Of a stretch of 64,000 nucleotides of DNA, positions 26,825-37,956 are shown in pieces. The DNA is from Plectrocnemia conspersa. Taxonomy: Eukaryota; Arthropoda; Insecta; Trichoptera; Polycentropodidae. The position numbers were made by a program, and so were the translations under genes. The first letter of the stretch is position 1. Each line of letters starts with the position of its first letter. The stretch lies in NCBI GenBank assembly GCA_009617715.1, contig VTFK01000015.1:744001-808000 (forward strand). The letters are read 5' to 3'. The notes beneath the pieces were generated by a model. That model was given only the letters and a program-made list of their open reading frames with translations, did not search any database and was not told where the DNA came from.

Positions 26825-27370
26825 AACAAATTACACCCTTCCAAGCCTTCCAAAAAAATTGAGAAAACGCAGATGCAACACACGCATACAATTTTTAACT
26901 TGTACCACATTAACTTGCCGATTTTCAGTCAGTTTAAGATCGATCGCGATTGAGAAAGGACACGCACCTAAGCCATCATTGTACCAAAAGAAGATCATGG
27001 TCACTGTTTGGTGGCCGCTAAAAGAGTGGTTCATTATTATTTTTTTAAACCAGTCACATCAATTACAGCTATTTCATATTGTTTTGAAATTCATAAAAAT
27101 TAAAAAAAAAACACAAACAATTTTAATAAGTAAATATGGATCAATTATACTGCACAACAACGCTCGACTGAATACATAAAAAATCACCATTAGCAAATTC
27201 AATCGTAAAAATTATGAAATTTTGCCGTATTCCCCCGTATTTACCTGATCTCTCACCGATGAATTTTATACCTATTCCGTCACTTGGAATTTTATTTAAG
27301 GAATAAAACGTTCAAAGCCCAGGCGGGTTTAATTAAGGGGTTCAGTATATTATAGTTGAAAAATCAAAAA
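26825..27370 (+). pseudogene. Mariner transposase, C-terminal half, degenerate
   Basis: The frame reads KPSLYQKKIMVTVWWPLKEW, then FLNQS, then GSIILHNNARLNT, which is the mariner block HxKKVMVTVWW...Q..HDNARPH. Beyond a stop, other frames give EILPYSP...SLTDE/LSPMNF and FKAQAGLIKG, matching the E.LPHPPYSPDLSP.D and final helices. The catalytic Asp of the HDNARPH motif is replaced by Asn (HNNARLN), and stops and frameshifts are present, so it is inactive. The first third of the transposase is missing. Confidence 0.75.
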
Positions 27371-28590
27371 AAATTTGAAGAAGTGAGAGTAAATAAATTT
27401 GCAAATGTAGAAAATATCGCATTTTTAATTTCACCTACTAATTAGGTTATTTCTTATGATACAACATAATACATGTGTCAGTTAATAATAAAATAATGAC
27501 AATTATAAACTTATATAGTAATAAAAAATAACCAGTAAAAACACTATTTTACAAATTTTATAAAAAAATTTACTCATGACATTTTAATCATTTATTAAAA
27601 AAAAATACAAATTAAAAGTAATTAATCAGCTGCTTTCAACACTTTCCAATAATATTATTGGTTTAGGCATTCTTTATGAATTTATTTTCGATTTTGTATC
27701 ATTTTTTGCAAAATTTACTGTACTGAGAATTTAGTTCCGTTTTCATTATTGGATAACCAATGTTATTTTAAATTTATATAAATATAATTATAAGCAAAAA
27801 AATCAAGATTAAATTCAATATTTTTACTCCATTTTTTAACTGATTTATAAATAGCCGCTTATTTTATGTGTAATAATTCGAATTTAACATCTAATAAAAA
27901 TACCGCGACTAAAAAAAATTATTTGTATAATTCACGGTTCAATCAAATTTTTCTAAAAAATCGATAAATTCATAATAAGTGCCTAAACAAATCATCTAAT
28001 TAGAAAGTATTGTGTAATGTAAATGTTACATAAAATACTTTGCAATCGGTTAACTATATTTGCAATTAAGTAAAAAAACTTTTTTCAGAATGAAAAATAC
28101 GGAAATTTAGCAATATCTCAAAAAGTGTTCTACTTTCTTAATTTTTATCTTTATTTTCCGATTCAGCGTGCGATTTTACAAAAGAAATTAATATCAAATG
28201 TCATGGGTCAGAATTTTTTTTTAAACTGTTTTTACTAGTTATTTTTGACTATCGAATGTTATGAATTAAAATCGCTGTAATCATAAATCCATAAGCCCCT
28301 AATAATATTTGTTATATATAATTTAGTCATCTGATTTGCAAAAAAAAAGTCAAAAAAGTTTGAGTCCTCGTAAAAATTCTTCTGAACCATCATAATATAA
28401 GATGACAATTTAAATGAGCAATATATAAATTAATTGTTCCATAAAACGAATTGTTTGTGCATTACTATTGGACAGATATATGCGAGCAACCATTGGTCAG
28501 AATATTGAACACGTTATGAATAACTCTCTAAAACGAATCCTTTTCCGAAGATTTACCAAACAAAATAATTCCCTGTTAAATAGCACGCAT
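27371..28590. other. AT-rich spacer
   Basis: No features recognised beyond A/T runs. Confidence 0.4.
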
Positions 28591-28599
28591 AACAAACCG

Positions 28600-28790
28600 G
28601 TCTAAGAGACTAAAAGATCCAGTACAAGAACATAATAAAAAAATATCTGGAAAGAATGTGTTTCGATACCACAATACCAATCTGAAGAAAAAAATGATTC
28701 AGATAAACACAGTACTGTCACTGGTGACGAAAAATGATCCGTTGATCAACATAATACGCAATAAACAAAACCATAAAGAAATTAAAATTG
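28600..28790 (+). pseudogene. Short mariner-like fragment
   Basis: Near 28,715 the translation STVTGDEK, a stop, then SVDQHN resembles the mariner first-Asp block (IVTGDEKW..YDN). Flanking sequence gives no further convincing match, so this is a small relic or possibly chance. Confidence 0.35.
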
Positions 28791-28799
28791 TATCTTTTT

Positions 28800-29299
28800 T
28801 GTCTTAGTTCGGTCCATTATTGTTTGTCCATTATAAATATATGTCACAATATCATTTATAATATATTATAATAAATATAAAAATGAAGACATATCTATAA
28901 TAATGGGTTCAAATAAATTTAGTTACTAAGTTTATAAATAATAATAACATTGTCAATAGGAGGATTTTAACAACCTTTCCTCCATATAAACACAGATAGA
29001 ATTCTCAAAAGCATAACTATTATAATTGTATAATTATGCAATTAAGAAAATAATTTATACTACAACAATGCTAAATAAATAAATTGGTACATTAAATTTT
29101 TTTACGTTTAAATATGAGGTAAATAAATGAGTTGTAAGACAACAGACATAGTAAATTAGTAACTTTTATTTTTTTCATTGCACTTTTCTTTTTAATTTAT
29201 GTTTAACCACATCTGCAGCATACTACAAATTTTCCGACTTATATGTATGTTTTTTTGTGTATTGTAAACTTTTTATGTTTTCTGTTGTAACATGTCAAG
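28800..29299. other. AT-rich spacer
   Basis: No features recognised. Confidence 0.4.
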
Positions 29300-29598
29300 C
29301 GCTACCCTAATGCGTTACAACTGGGTACACAATCAAATCAGACATCAGACTTCTATTTTGTTATTTATAAACTATCATTAGATGTCACTATGCAGACCTA
29401 CGATCATGATATTCATCCGCAAGATTAGGAAAAACTAGGAAAACCCAATCTGTAATGATCGTCCAAAATTATAATTATCTAACAATCACTATTTCCGATC
29501 GCCCACGATATAAATTAAAAATCACTAGGGTTCGTTTGATTATAATCCAGGTATTTCAGATATTATTCACCGATTTATACCACTGGACTATCAGCTCT
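29300..29598 (-). repeat. tRNA-derived SINE-like copy, most complete
   Basis: On the minus strand the copy starts with a tRNA-like head: AGTCCAGTGGTATAAATCGG as A-box region, then ATACCTGGATTATAATCAAA at the B-box position. It runs through AACCCTAGTGATTTTTAATT, ATCGTGGGCGATCGG, GGGTTTTCCTAGTTTTTCC and GCGGATGAATATCATGATCG, and ends with GATTGTGTACCCAGTTGTAACGC. The same blocks occur in the same order at 16.5-17.1, 19.6 and 31.2 kb. At about 300 bp with a pol III-type head it fits a SINE. The B box is mutated. No target duplication was identified. Confidence 0.65.
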
Positions 29599-29755
29599 TT
29601 TATTTTTGAAAGCTTGTTAATATTAAACACATACACAAAATTATGATTTTGTGTCGATAGATTAAGTTTTTTGAATAAATTAAAAAAATAATAACGACGA
29701 GTGAAACTAAAATTAAAAAAAGTAATAATAAAAATAATTAAAATACAACAGCTCA

Positions 29756-29915
29756 TGTTGCCATGATATCTGTCCTTCATGAACGACTCGAAACTTTTAA
29801 TTAATCCTGGTAAGTTGGATGAAGTAAAGGATCCCTAAACGCTCGAGCGACTGTACCAGGTGGCCCAGGATGAGGCCAAGAGCCACTGTAGCGACAATTT
29901 TGTTTGCTAATAAGT
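29756..29915 (+). pseudogene. Small coding-like fragment, unidentified
   Basis: A frame from the ATG at 29,780 reads MNDSKLLINPGKLDEVKDP, a TAA stop, then TLERLYQVAQDEAKSHCSDN to a second stop. The composition (E, D, Q, K-rich with G+C near balance) looks like real protein sequence broken by one stop. The minus strand is also open and hydrophobic. I do not recognise either. It could be a piece of a processed pseudogene or an exon of an unknown gene. Confidence 0.3.
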
Positions 29916-31184
29916 GTTTACATTTCTAAGATTATTGGCCTTACTTTGGAAGGCGTGGAAGGTTCTGCATTAACATATCCACTAAATAACACGAACTTGA
30001 ACAATTAATAATTTGTTCAGAAAGCATTGCCAAACAACCAATAGTACATAAAATAATCAAATAACCATTCTATATCTATAAATCAGATATTTTACATAAT
30101 TTGATAAATTATACATGATTAATAACAAATTTATGTACACTATTATGTATGCATGCTTATAACATAAACACATAACAATTATATAATACAGTTTTTTTGT
30201 AGTAGGGAAATTTCGACGATCTTAAAATTGTGATTAGATATTTTTCTGTCTAAAAGCAAATCGATGAGTCTAATACCGAGTGTTTTTGAAGACACTTGAA
30301 GACAACGGGCACACCGCGCAACGTTTCTACGTAATTCGGGGAAAGTTATTCTGTCGTATGCAAATTGATTGAAATGCGGTCGTTAATTTTTAATTGACTT
30401 GTTACAAACATAACTGTCGCTTTTAACTTTTGATGTAATTAAGTAGTTTAGGTTTCTATGTGAAAGAACACAACTATTTACTTTTAGTTATATCACTAAT
30501 AAACCATAATGTATCCTATCAAATAATATTTATTTTAAGACAAACAGCATTCTAAATTATTTTATTGAATTGTACTGTAACCCTTTGTTAAAATTTAGTT
30601 GGTCTTATTAAACAGATTTTTTTACATTGATCATAAAACGCTATTTTAGTGATAATTTATATTTAAATCATCAACATCACATGTTAATCTATAATAACCA
30701 ATTTATCTAATTATCATTGGAACTATACATATGATTTTATGTTACTTTTTTTATCACGAGAGAAAAAACCTAATATATACTGACGTCAGTAAAAGGTCTA
30801 TAATATATATGCTAATTAGAAATTAAGTGCTAAAACTGGAATATATGGAACTCACTATATATATACATATATATTGTATTTCTTATACATCAGTAAAATT
30901 ATGATTGAGGTTCTACAGGACAAAATGATAGACGAGCCTTTGAACCGGACTTCTCAGTTAAACTGTCAAGTCTATATATAGAAAAAAAACACGTTTTTAT
31001 TTTGATTGTATTATATATTCAGCTGCGAGTAACGAGCCCAAAGGGATTTAACTCAGTACCTTTCTGACACAATTAACTTCCACCGAATAGGTGTTTAATT
31101 TATTAAAAGGAAAAAATATACAATAATTTATTAATTATTAGTTAAGGAAACTAGTAATATTTGAACACTGAAGTTGTTGAATTA
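29916..31184. other. AT-rich spacer
   Basis: No gene or repeat end recognised. Confidence 0.4.
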
Positions 31185-31470
31185 TTTAAGACTCTAAGTG
31201 ATTTTCAGTTTTAATCGTGTCTATGAGATCGGAGTTAGTTATTATATAATAATAATAATATTGCAATTAATCGTCACATATTAGGTTTTCCTAGATTTGC
31301 TTAATTTTACAAATGAATATCGTGATAAATAATTAAAAAATAAAATCAGATTTGGTTCTTGCATTTTAAGCTATAATGTTAATAATTAATTAAATATTAC
31401 TTATTTCCTTGTCTAGCGTCTCAGTACTTATTTAATAGTTGTTGATTGTGTTTACCTAGTTGAATCGCAT
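31185..31470 (+). repeat. SINE-like family copy, body
   Basis: It carries the family blocks in order: CTCTAAGTGATTTTCAGTTT, ATCGTGTCTATGAGATCGG, TATTAGGTTTTCCTAGATTT, GAATATCGTGATAAATAATT, TGTCTAGCGTCTCAGTA and GATTGTGTTTACCTAGTTGA. The tRNA-like head is too degraded to recognise. Confidence 0.65.
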
Positions 31471-33000
31471 TTACAATAAATATATATGCACATAAATCAG
31501 TAACTTTTAGGAATAAGAGACTGCAAATATATTTAGTTAAATTTAAAAAAGCGAAAAAATAATTCATAAAATTAAATGACCTTAAAATTGGTTGTTAATA
31601 AATAAAATTAATTTAAAAAAATAACAAGGCTTAATTTTCTGCGTTATTATAATCGATTTTGGGGTGTTTTTATAATAATAAAAAAACAAGGGAAAAAATG
31701 TCACAAATTTATATTATAATACAGAAAAAGCGCAAATTTTGGCCGAGCAGCGCAATTTTATTTTAGTACAACTTTCATGCATTATAATTTATAATAATTA
31801 AAATTTTGTTTTACATATGAAATAGAGAAAATATCAACTTTATAAGGCGCCAAGTGATTATATATTTATTACAAAAAAAAAACGTTTATCAAAGGCCGCT
31901 AGAATTAAGTGAGTAAATATATATTATTTTAATAACTATTATAGAACATTTTTGACTTCTTACTTTTTTAAAAGTTTAAAAATAAGAAACAATAAATAAT
32001 GTTTAATAATAAATATAAATTCCTCAACATGATGTAGCAGTACACTTCCCCAGAAATTTCGTAAATATTTTAGAACCATCTTGAATGCAGCTTAAATTAT
32101 ACTACTATGCAACATGGTTCCATCTAGAATATGCAATGAAACTAGACTGTGCGTTAAACATTGCTATACAAAGTAATTGAAGCAATATATCTATTTGGAA
32201 GCGAAAATACCGACTTACGTGCCTTTTAACTTTAAAAGATGGCAATAAACAAAAAAATAAAAATTAATGAATTAAATAAGGAATCCATTTTCTCCGTGGT
32301 CAAAAATATGTGACTTGTTCTAGTGATTATTTAGTTGTACCCCAGACAACAAAACACCGAATGTTGTTTATGTTAAAGAAATAATGGAATATATTGATAT
32401 ACAATAAAAAAACATTCTCAAGATTCAGTGCAACGCCAGGTATTTCCACTATTTTATTATATAGTTTCGTCATGTGTATCACGTTTAACAGTTGTAAAAT
32501 AATGGTTGACAAACTAAGTAACTGGTTATTGACATTAACATTGTAGTTGTGTTAATTCTGACCAGTTCTCATCTTAAATTCTAAACGCGTCTTCGTGTGC
32601 TGTTTTTGGCTTTAATAATAAGCAAAATAAATAGCTCTAAAGTAGCACGAAAGCTTAATTTATATGCAAACATTTTATGAATTGACACGACGTTGCAAAA
32701 AAAAGTATGTATCAACCAATATAAATTCTAATTTGTCACACCTGTCGCATAGCAACATAAAACAAATCCAACGTATGATTCTAACGATACAGCTGACTTT
32801 GCACCATGCGCTCGTTATCATTTATTAAAAAATCAAATATGATTTCGCTAATAAACAATAAAAAAATTCACTTAAAGTGTAAAAGTAGCTAAAAAGTAAC
32901 CCGCTTAATTTAATCCGCGAAACGCACCGCAGGCCTACCACAACACAATCGTAGACGATTTCTCCCGCGCGACGTTCGAATTATATAAGATCGAACTTTT
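31471..33000. other. AT-rich spacer
   Basis: No gene recognised. Composition becomes more balanced from about 32,900 toward the promoter-like block. Confidence 0.4.
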
Positions 33001-33046
33001 GGCATATAGTATCCTATGCATGTATTATCGTACGACGTGTACTTAC

Positions 33047-33223
33047 ATAACTATTCGAGAGCGAGTGAGACGATGTCGGAGCGGTCGTCCCCGCCGCGCG
33101 AGATGCGAAGTTATGTAAGCTCCGTATGAATGAATGAAAATCGAACGAATGCTCAAGCTCGCCGCGAAAGCGCGCTGAGGAAAAATATTGATAACCGGAC
33201 GGCACGACGCACGCGATCTAACT
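33047..33223 (-). other. HMGCR: Candidate non-coding exon 1 of HMGCR
   Basis: On the minus strand a CpG-rich leader starts near an initiator-like CCAGTT (A at 33,223) and ends at TTAT|GTAAGT, a near-consensus donor whose intron begins at 33,046. HMGCR exon 2 begins at an acceptor at 17,940 and needs an upstream 5' UTR exon on this strand. This is the strongest candidate seen, which would make intron 1 about 15.1 kb. The link is inference: no transcript is available, and the block at 26 kb is an alternative. Confidence 0.45.
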
Positions 33224-33400
33224 GGTGGCTGTCTGGCGGAGAGCGTCGTATTTATAAACGGCGACCGGTCGGGGGAGAGAGCCATCGAAGAAAGCAGACG
33301 CGCCGGCGCGCGCGCTTCTGCGCTGATGCGATTCAATCAGCGCAATACCGCCACGAATCCTGGATCGTAGATGCTCAAAGGAATTGCATCTAAAATAGCA
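33224..33400 (-). promoter_or_regulatory. TATA-containing core promoter, minus strand
   Basis: A canonical TATAAATA (minus strand, 33,256-33,249) lies 33 bases upstream of the initiator-like CCAGTT. The surrounding 300 bp is CpG-rich and G+C-rich in otherwise AT-rich DNA. An ATTG (reverse CCAAT) word lies further upstream, near 33,335. Orientation points toward HMGCR. Overlapping frames of 60-97 codons on both strands arise from the composition and show no protein motif. Confidence 0.5.
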
Positions 33401-33460
33401 ATTATAAATTTTAAAGTGGTTCATTATTGTTAAAAAAAGCAAAAATTATTGGAAATAGGT

Positions 33461-34315
33461 TATACAGGTTGATCCAAATCGAGTTTCCTATTTTGGCAGC
33501 ACTGTAAATCAGACATCTGTCAATAATCACGCGTGTTCAAAGTTTGCAACAACATATTTACGAAATGGATCGCTTAACCAACGCTCAACGTATTAAACTG
33601 GTTGAATTGTTCCACAGAAACAACAATTCTATACGAACTGTGTATCGAAATTTACAGGAAGATTATGGTCAATTTCATTGTCCTACTGAGTGTAAAAAAT
33701 TATGGATACTGAAAGCGATCAAGATAGGGTAATTCCTGTGCATCATTGTGGCGCCCGTTCAACCGAAAATATTGCTGCTGTAAGTGTGGCTGAAACCTGG
33801 AATTGGCGATTCGTCGGAGTTTGCAGCTTTTATGCTTTTCTTATGGCTCCCTTTGGCGAATTTTGCATCTAGACTTACACCTATACCCATATAAAATTCA
33901 GATAACACAATAACTAAAGCCCAGAGACCACAGATAGCAAAAAATTTACGCAGATTGTGTGTTAAGAGCAGCAGGAAGTCGATGCTGATTTTTTAAAGAA
34001 AATTTTATCCTCTGATGAGGCACTCTCTGGGAATGTTAATAAGCAAAATTGGCGCATATGTGGCGAAAAAAATCTTCGTGTGATTCACAAGATACCATAA
34101 CATGCTCAAAAAGTGAGTGTTTAGTGCGCAGTGTGGTCAGACAGCGTCATTGTGCTTTACTTTTTTAAAACATGTAACAGACAATGGTGAGCGTTATAGG
34201 CGCATAATAACAGAATATTTTTGTCACGAAATCAAAGATATTGGTGTGGAAGACACGTATTTCCAACAAGATGGCACAACGTTAGATGTTTTAAGAAATA
34301 TAAGATGCTAGAAAA
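33461..34315 (+). pseudogene. Degenerate mariner/Tc-type transposase
   Basis: The start at 33,565 gives MDRLTNAQRIKLVELFHRNN, then TVYRNLQEDYGQFHCPTE, the N-terminal helix-turn-helix of an insect IS630-Tc1-mariner group. Further pieces in shifting frames are RSTENIAAVSVAE, ILSSDEALSGNVNKQNWRI (second-Asp-type block), AQKVSV, NGERYRRIITEYF and VEDTYFQQDGTT. The order is that of a full transposase up to the QQDGAT motif, where it stops abruptly at the composite repeat. Frameshifts and stops exclude activity. ACAGGTTGATCCAAATCGAG at 33,463 may be the left terminal repeat; no right end is visible. Confidence 0.8.
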
Positions 34316-34410
34316 TTATCCACTGATAAAAATGTGCATAACTCTGTCTGGAGTGTGGACACCTCTGCACTCTTGCCGGTCCCAAGCCCGGATAAAAGAG
34401 GAGGGAGTGA

Positions 34411-34540
34411 GTTAACGGCCATAGCCATGCTGGAAACACCGGTTCCCGTCCGATCACCGAAGTTAAGCAGCACGGGCCTGTCAAAGGGTGTCGTTAGTTT
34501 GCATCCCAGTTTAGATCCACTTGGTGCTAGCTGGGCCGCT
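34411..34540 (+). repeat. 5S rRNA-derived sequence (not a full gene)
   Basis: Bases 34,411-34,477 follow the first half of insect 5S rRNA: TTAACGGCCATAGCCATGCTG, then CACCGGTTCCCGTCCGATCA, CCGAAGTTAAGCAGCACGGG. This covers the box A region of the internal pol III promoter. After that the match is lost or very diverged (GTTAGT...TTGG survives). The 3' half cannot form the normal 5S structure, so this is a 5S-derived repeat rather than a working gene. Confidence 0.65.
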
Positions 34541-34672
34541 CCAAAGGGTTAACAACCCATGCGGCTGTATCAGCATGAAAAGTTAGCACAAATAAAACTA
34601 AGAATAAGCAGAATCCCGCGAGGCCGCCGCCCGCGGGACCTGCTGGTACAACATTAACGGATGGATACAATG

Positions 34673-34746
34673 TTGCCGCCGGGGCTCGAGCCCGCAACCT
34701 CAAAGTTACTAGTCTGAGACGTTACGGATTACGCTATTCCGTCCTT
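34673..34746 (-). repeat. tRNA-like element (SINE head), AGT anticodon position
   Basis: On the minus strand, GGACGGAATAGCGTAATCCG starts an A-box region. The anticodon-arm-like segment is TCAGACTAGTAACTTTGA (AGT, Thr-type), and the B box is GGTTGCGGGCTCGAGCCCC. Spacing is tRNA-like, but the acceptor arm does not pair well, so I call it SINE-type rather than a functional tRNA. Confidence 0.55.
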
Positions 34747-34760
34747 TTTATATGTAGCTG

Positions 34761-37030
34761 TGTTTAGTGTAAAACTTAGCTATATTAGCTAAATAAATTA
34801 ATAAAATATTGAAGGAATAGTCCAACCCGTTATAACAGTTGAATAATCATTGATGAATGGTTACAACACCATCTTTGTAAAGGGCAACAAATTAAATGGT
34901 CAGAATTAAAAAAACTATGGGCGTGAATAAAAATCAAATCTCTAATATATAATAAATTCTAACCACAATCGTATTCAAATTCTACCCTGAAAAATACGAA
35001 CCTTTATAAAGACCAAGCAAACAGAGTCATTATTGTTGTGACATCATGTAATTATATTTTTAACACGCGTTTTTTATCGCAAAAAATTATAATATTTTTA
35101 TTATTCTAAATTAAAACTCGAAGATATCCGTAAGTAATATATACCTAAAATAAACTGAACTTTTAAATAACATTTTACTATAATTTAGCACTTTTCGTTA
35201 ATGATACAACTAGCGATGTTAATCCAACTAAATAAATTAGTTATCCCTATAGGTCAAATGTATCAAATCTTCTATTATAACATATACCAATTCCTTACAA
35301 TTAACCCCGCAATATATATTTATAATACCAATAAGTGTACCACCAATTCATAATTTGTGGTTAGAACAATCGTAGCACTATTGACGAAAGAAACTCAAAT
35401 AAGTCATGGCTAACTTTATACATCAACAAATAACTAGTAAGTGTTTTTTCAATTATTATTATTTTATACACGACTATCTCACTTTTTAAGTATTGAAAAA
35501 AAACGTTATTATTATTTATTATTTAATGACGCGTTGAGACACGAAAGACATTTTAATAATTTTTAATTTGTCACGAGTAAAAATAAAATATACCACGGTC
35601 ATAATCTAAATTTACATAAATAAATTTAAATGTTATATGGTAAAAAATAGTATAAAAACTCGTTTTTTGCATTTTAAACTCAACCTTTCATATAATGTGA
35701 TGTACACGGATTGTACATGACATCTTATTATGTGAATATGTCTATACATATGTACATTGAATAAATGCTCTTATTTTAGGTACGTCTCCTCGATAGATAA
35801 TTATGATTTATAATTATTTATCGGAGGGAGCAAAATTATGTCAGTAAAATCAAGTATTCACCTATACAGTGAAACGTCAAGTGTTACCAGTTAGATGTTT
35901 TGCTTCACATGGGATTATGTTCGGTCTGCAATATAATTATTTGTTACGTTAAATTTCTGCCTATGCATTTACTCATTTTTAACATACTTAATTTATGGTA
36001 ATATAGGTATTATTATAATGAATATTTTTTTCATTTAAAATCACATATTTTTTTATTTAATTTTTAATGTACACTGAGTATACATCACCGGAGTGCGCGG
36101 ATTTTTTTGCACTGTAAGAGGCAGTTTAAATGAACAAGGATAAAAACGATGTATTGTATTGATGCTATTGAATACAAGTCTATCGATGAAAAGTAGAGAT
36201 TTATTCTGAGATTAAAAAAAAAATTGTTACACTTTACTGACGCTACAACACAATCGATAACCTATAGTTGGTGCAATGTGAGCGATTATAAGTCACTGAT
36301 TGTGTTTTAGCGCATTTTAGGTGTTTGAGGGTCCGTTTTAACGCTGCATATAACACAATTTTAGCATAAATTTAAATTTTAGTAATAAGAACAAGAATAA
36401 TTTGTTCTTCGGTTGTCGTTTAAATTATATTAGTAGTAATAATGTGTTCAATGTTTACTCTTGATAAGGTCTTATTGTTTTTAATTATTTTTCAGAAGCA
36501 ATGATGGAACAATTTGATGACCTATATGGCTACAACGTAGAATTAGTATATATAAACAAAGAGTGAATCTTCTCATATTGAAGTCACTGTCAGCAAGTAT
36601 TATTTTTTTATAAAGAACATACTACATAAGTTTGATGTAACTGAATATCTTGATTTGGGCTATTCCGAAAGAGGAATGATGGCACAGAACAAAAATTGAA
36701 TAAAAACCATGACGTATACATATTTTGCCACATCGGAATTAGAAATAACCTACTCTTAGATATTTTGGCTATCGATTATTTCAGGTATGCAATCACATAT
36801 TTATAATCATTGTAAAATATCGTTTATTAGATAACATACAAGAAACTACACATTTATAAGCTGTCCGTTGGCTGATATAAATAGCGTTCCCACTGAAACA
36901 GCGCCGATTTGATCGACATTAACTTTCAATCCTCATACATACTAATAATATACCTGGTTTATTTGAAATTCTTAAAATCTAACGTATATGTGCATTAAAT
37001 CGGAAGCAATGATAATGTTTATGTAATATA
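34761..37030. other. AT-rich spacer
   Basis: No gene recognised. An imperfect inverted repeat (CCTCGATAGATAATTAT with ATAATTATTTATCGGAGG) lies at about 35,789-35,827. Confidence 0.4.
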
Positions 37031-37035
37031 AAAAA

Positions 37036-37423
37036 AAAAAACTCACTTTTCGGCCTCGGAGCCTGGCGACGGGAATTCAAAATTTGAAGATTTCATTACG
37101 AAGATTGTTTTATGATTGTTTATCTAATTTAATCAATGTATTCTTTTTATCGTAAACACATTATGTATATATTTAATTTTTATAGTTATAACACATCTAA
37201 TTAATTTGCAATCCAATTATTTATAAAAGGAAAAACTCACTTTTCGGCCTCGGAGCCCCGCGATGGGAATTCAAAATTTGAAGATTTCATTACGAAGATT
37301 GTTTTATGATTGTTTATCTAGTTTAATCAATGTATTCTTCTAATCCTTAACACATTATGTATATATTTAATTTTAATAGTTATAACACACCTAGTTAATT
37401 TGCAATCCGATTATTTATATTCA
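37036..37423. repeat. Tandem duplication, two units of 194 bp
   Basis: Units at about 37,036-37,229 and 37,230-37,423 are nearly identical. Both begin AACTCACTTTTCGGCCTCGG and end near ATTTGCAATCC.ATTATTTAT. The few differences (GCCTGGCGACGG versus GCCCCGCGATGG at the start, single substitutions later) indicate a fairly recent duplication. No coding content. It sits 400 bp from the left end of the hAT element. Confidence 0.85.
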
Positions 37424-37956
37424 GTCAAATGACGAATTAATGAAAATTATTGTCGCGTAACAAAATTTTATTATTAAATATTAATTATTTAAAACTGTTG
37501 TCACGGTAATGTCGGCCATCTTGTTTTATATTTGAATGCTTATTTTTCATTGGTTGAAACAACACATTACCGGTGCCTCGGAAAGCAACGAAGCAAATTC
37601 AAATTTTATTTTTATTATTATTTAATATTATAATTAAATATATTTCCTTTGTTTACGTGTATTATTATACACCGTTCATACAAATCGATAGAGAATTGAA
37701 CGGAAAATGTTTCATTTAAAGTTATGCGCGTTATATAAAGTTATTTTTTTTGTATTGTGTTTTATTAAATCCCACTTTAAATAATGAAGCAGTTTTATCC
37801 CGTTTTAAGACTTTTAGATACATATATTTATCAATGGCGTACGGTGGGTGTTAATATTGGGTGTGCTATAAAAAATAAAAAAGACGTACATTTTTTCATT
37901 TTTATTAGCCGAGCTTTTTCCCATATATAAATAAATAAATAAACATAAACTTATAA

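Larger units (their letters stand above)
34340..34760 (-). repeat. Composite repeat with tRNA-like and 5S-rRNA-like parts
   Basis: On the minus strand a tRNA-like head is followed by about 120 bases of body. Then comes a block that on the plus strand reads as the 5' half of 5S rRNA. A widespread repeat motif ends the block (plus strand CCCAAGCCCGGATAAA followed by AGAGGAGGG). GC content is much higher than its neighbours. It abuts the broken end of the mariner transposase. The most likely reading is a SINE, or two SINE-type pieces joined head to tail. Confidence 0.55.

Noticed and set aside
33014..33442. Six overlapping frames of 60-97 codons on both strands
   Set aside because: They are explained by CpG-rich composition around the candidate promoter; arginine-rich, no domain, and mutually overlapping.
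34411..34540. Possible functional 5S rRNA gene
   Set aside because: Only the first half matches; the 3' half and box C are lost and no oligo-T terminator follows.
34291..34552. Open frames over the 5S-like block on both strands
   Set aside because: They follow from the conserved 5S-derived and repeat sequence; no protein role is supported.
34673..34746. Possible functional tRNA-Thr(AGT) gene
   Set aside because: Acceptor-arm pairing is poor and the sequence continues into a repeat body, so a SINE head is more likely.
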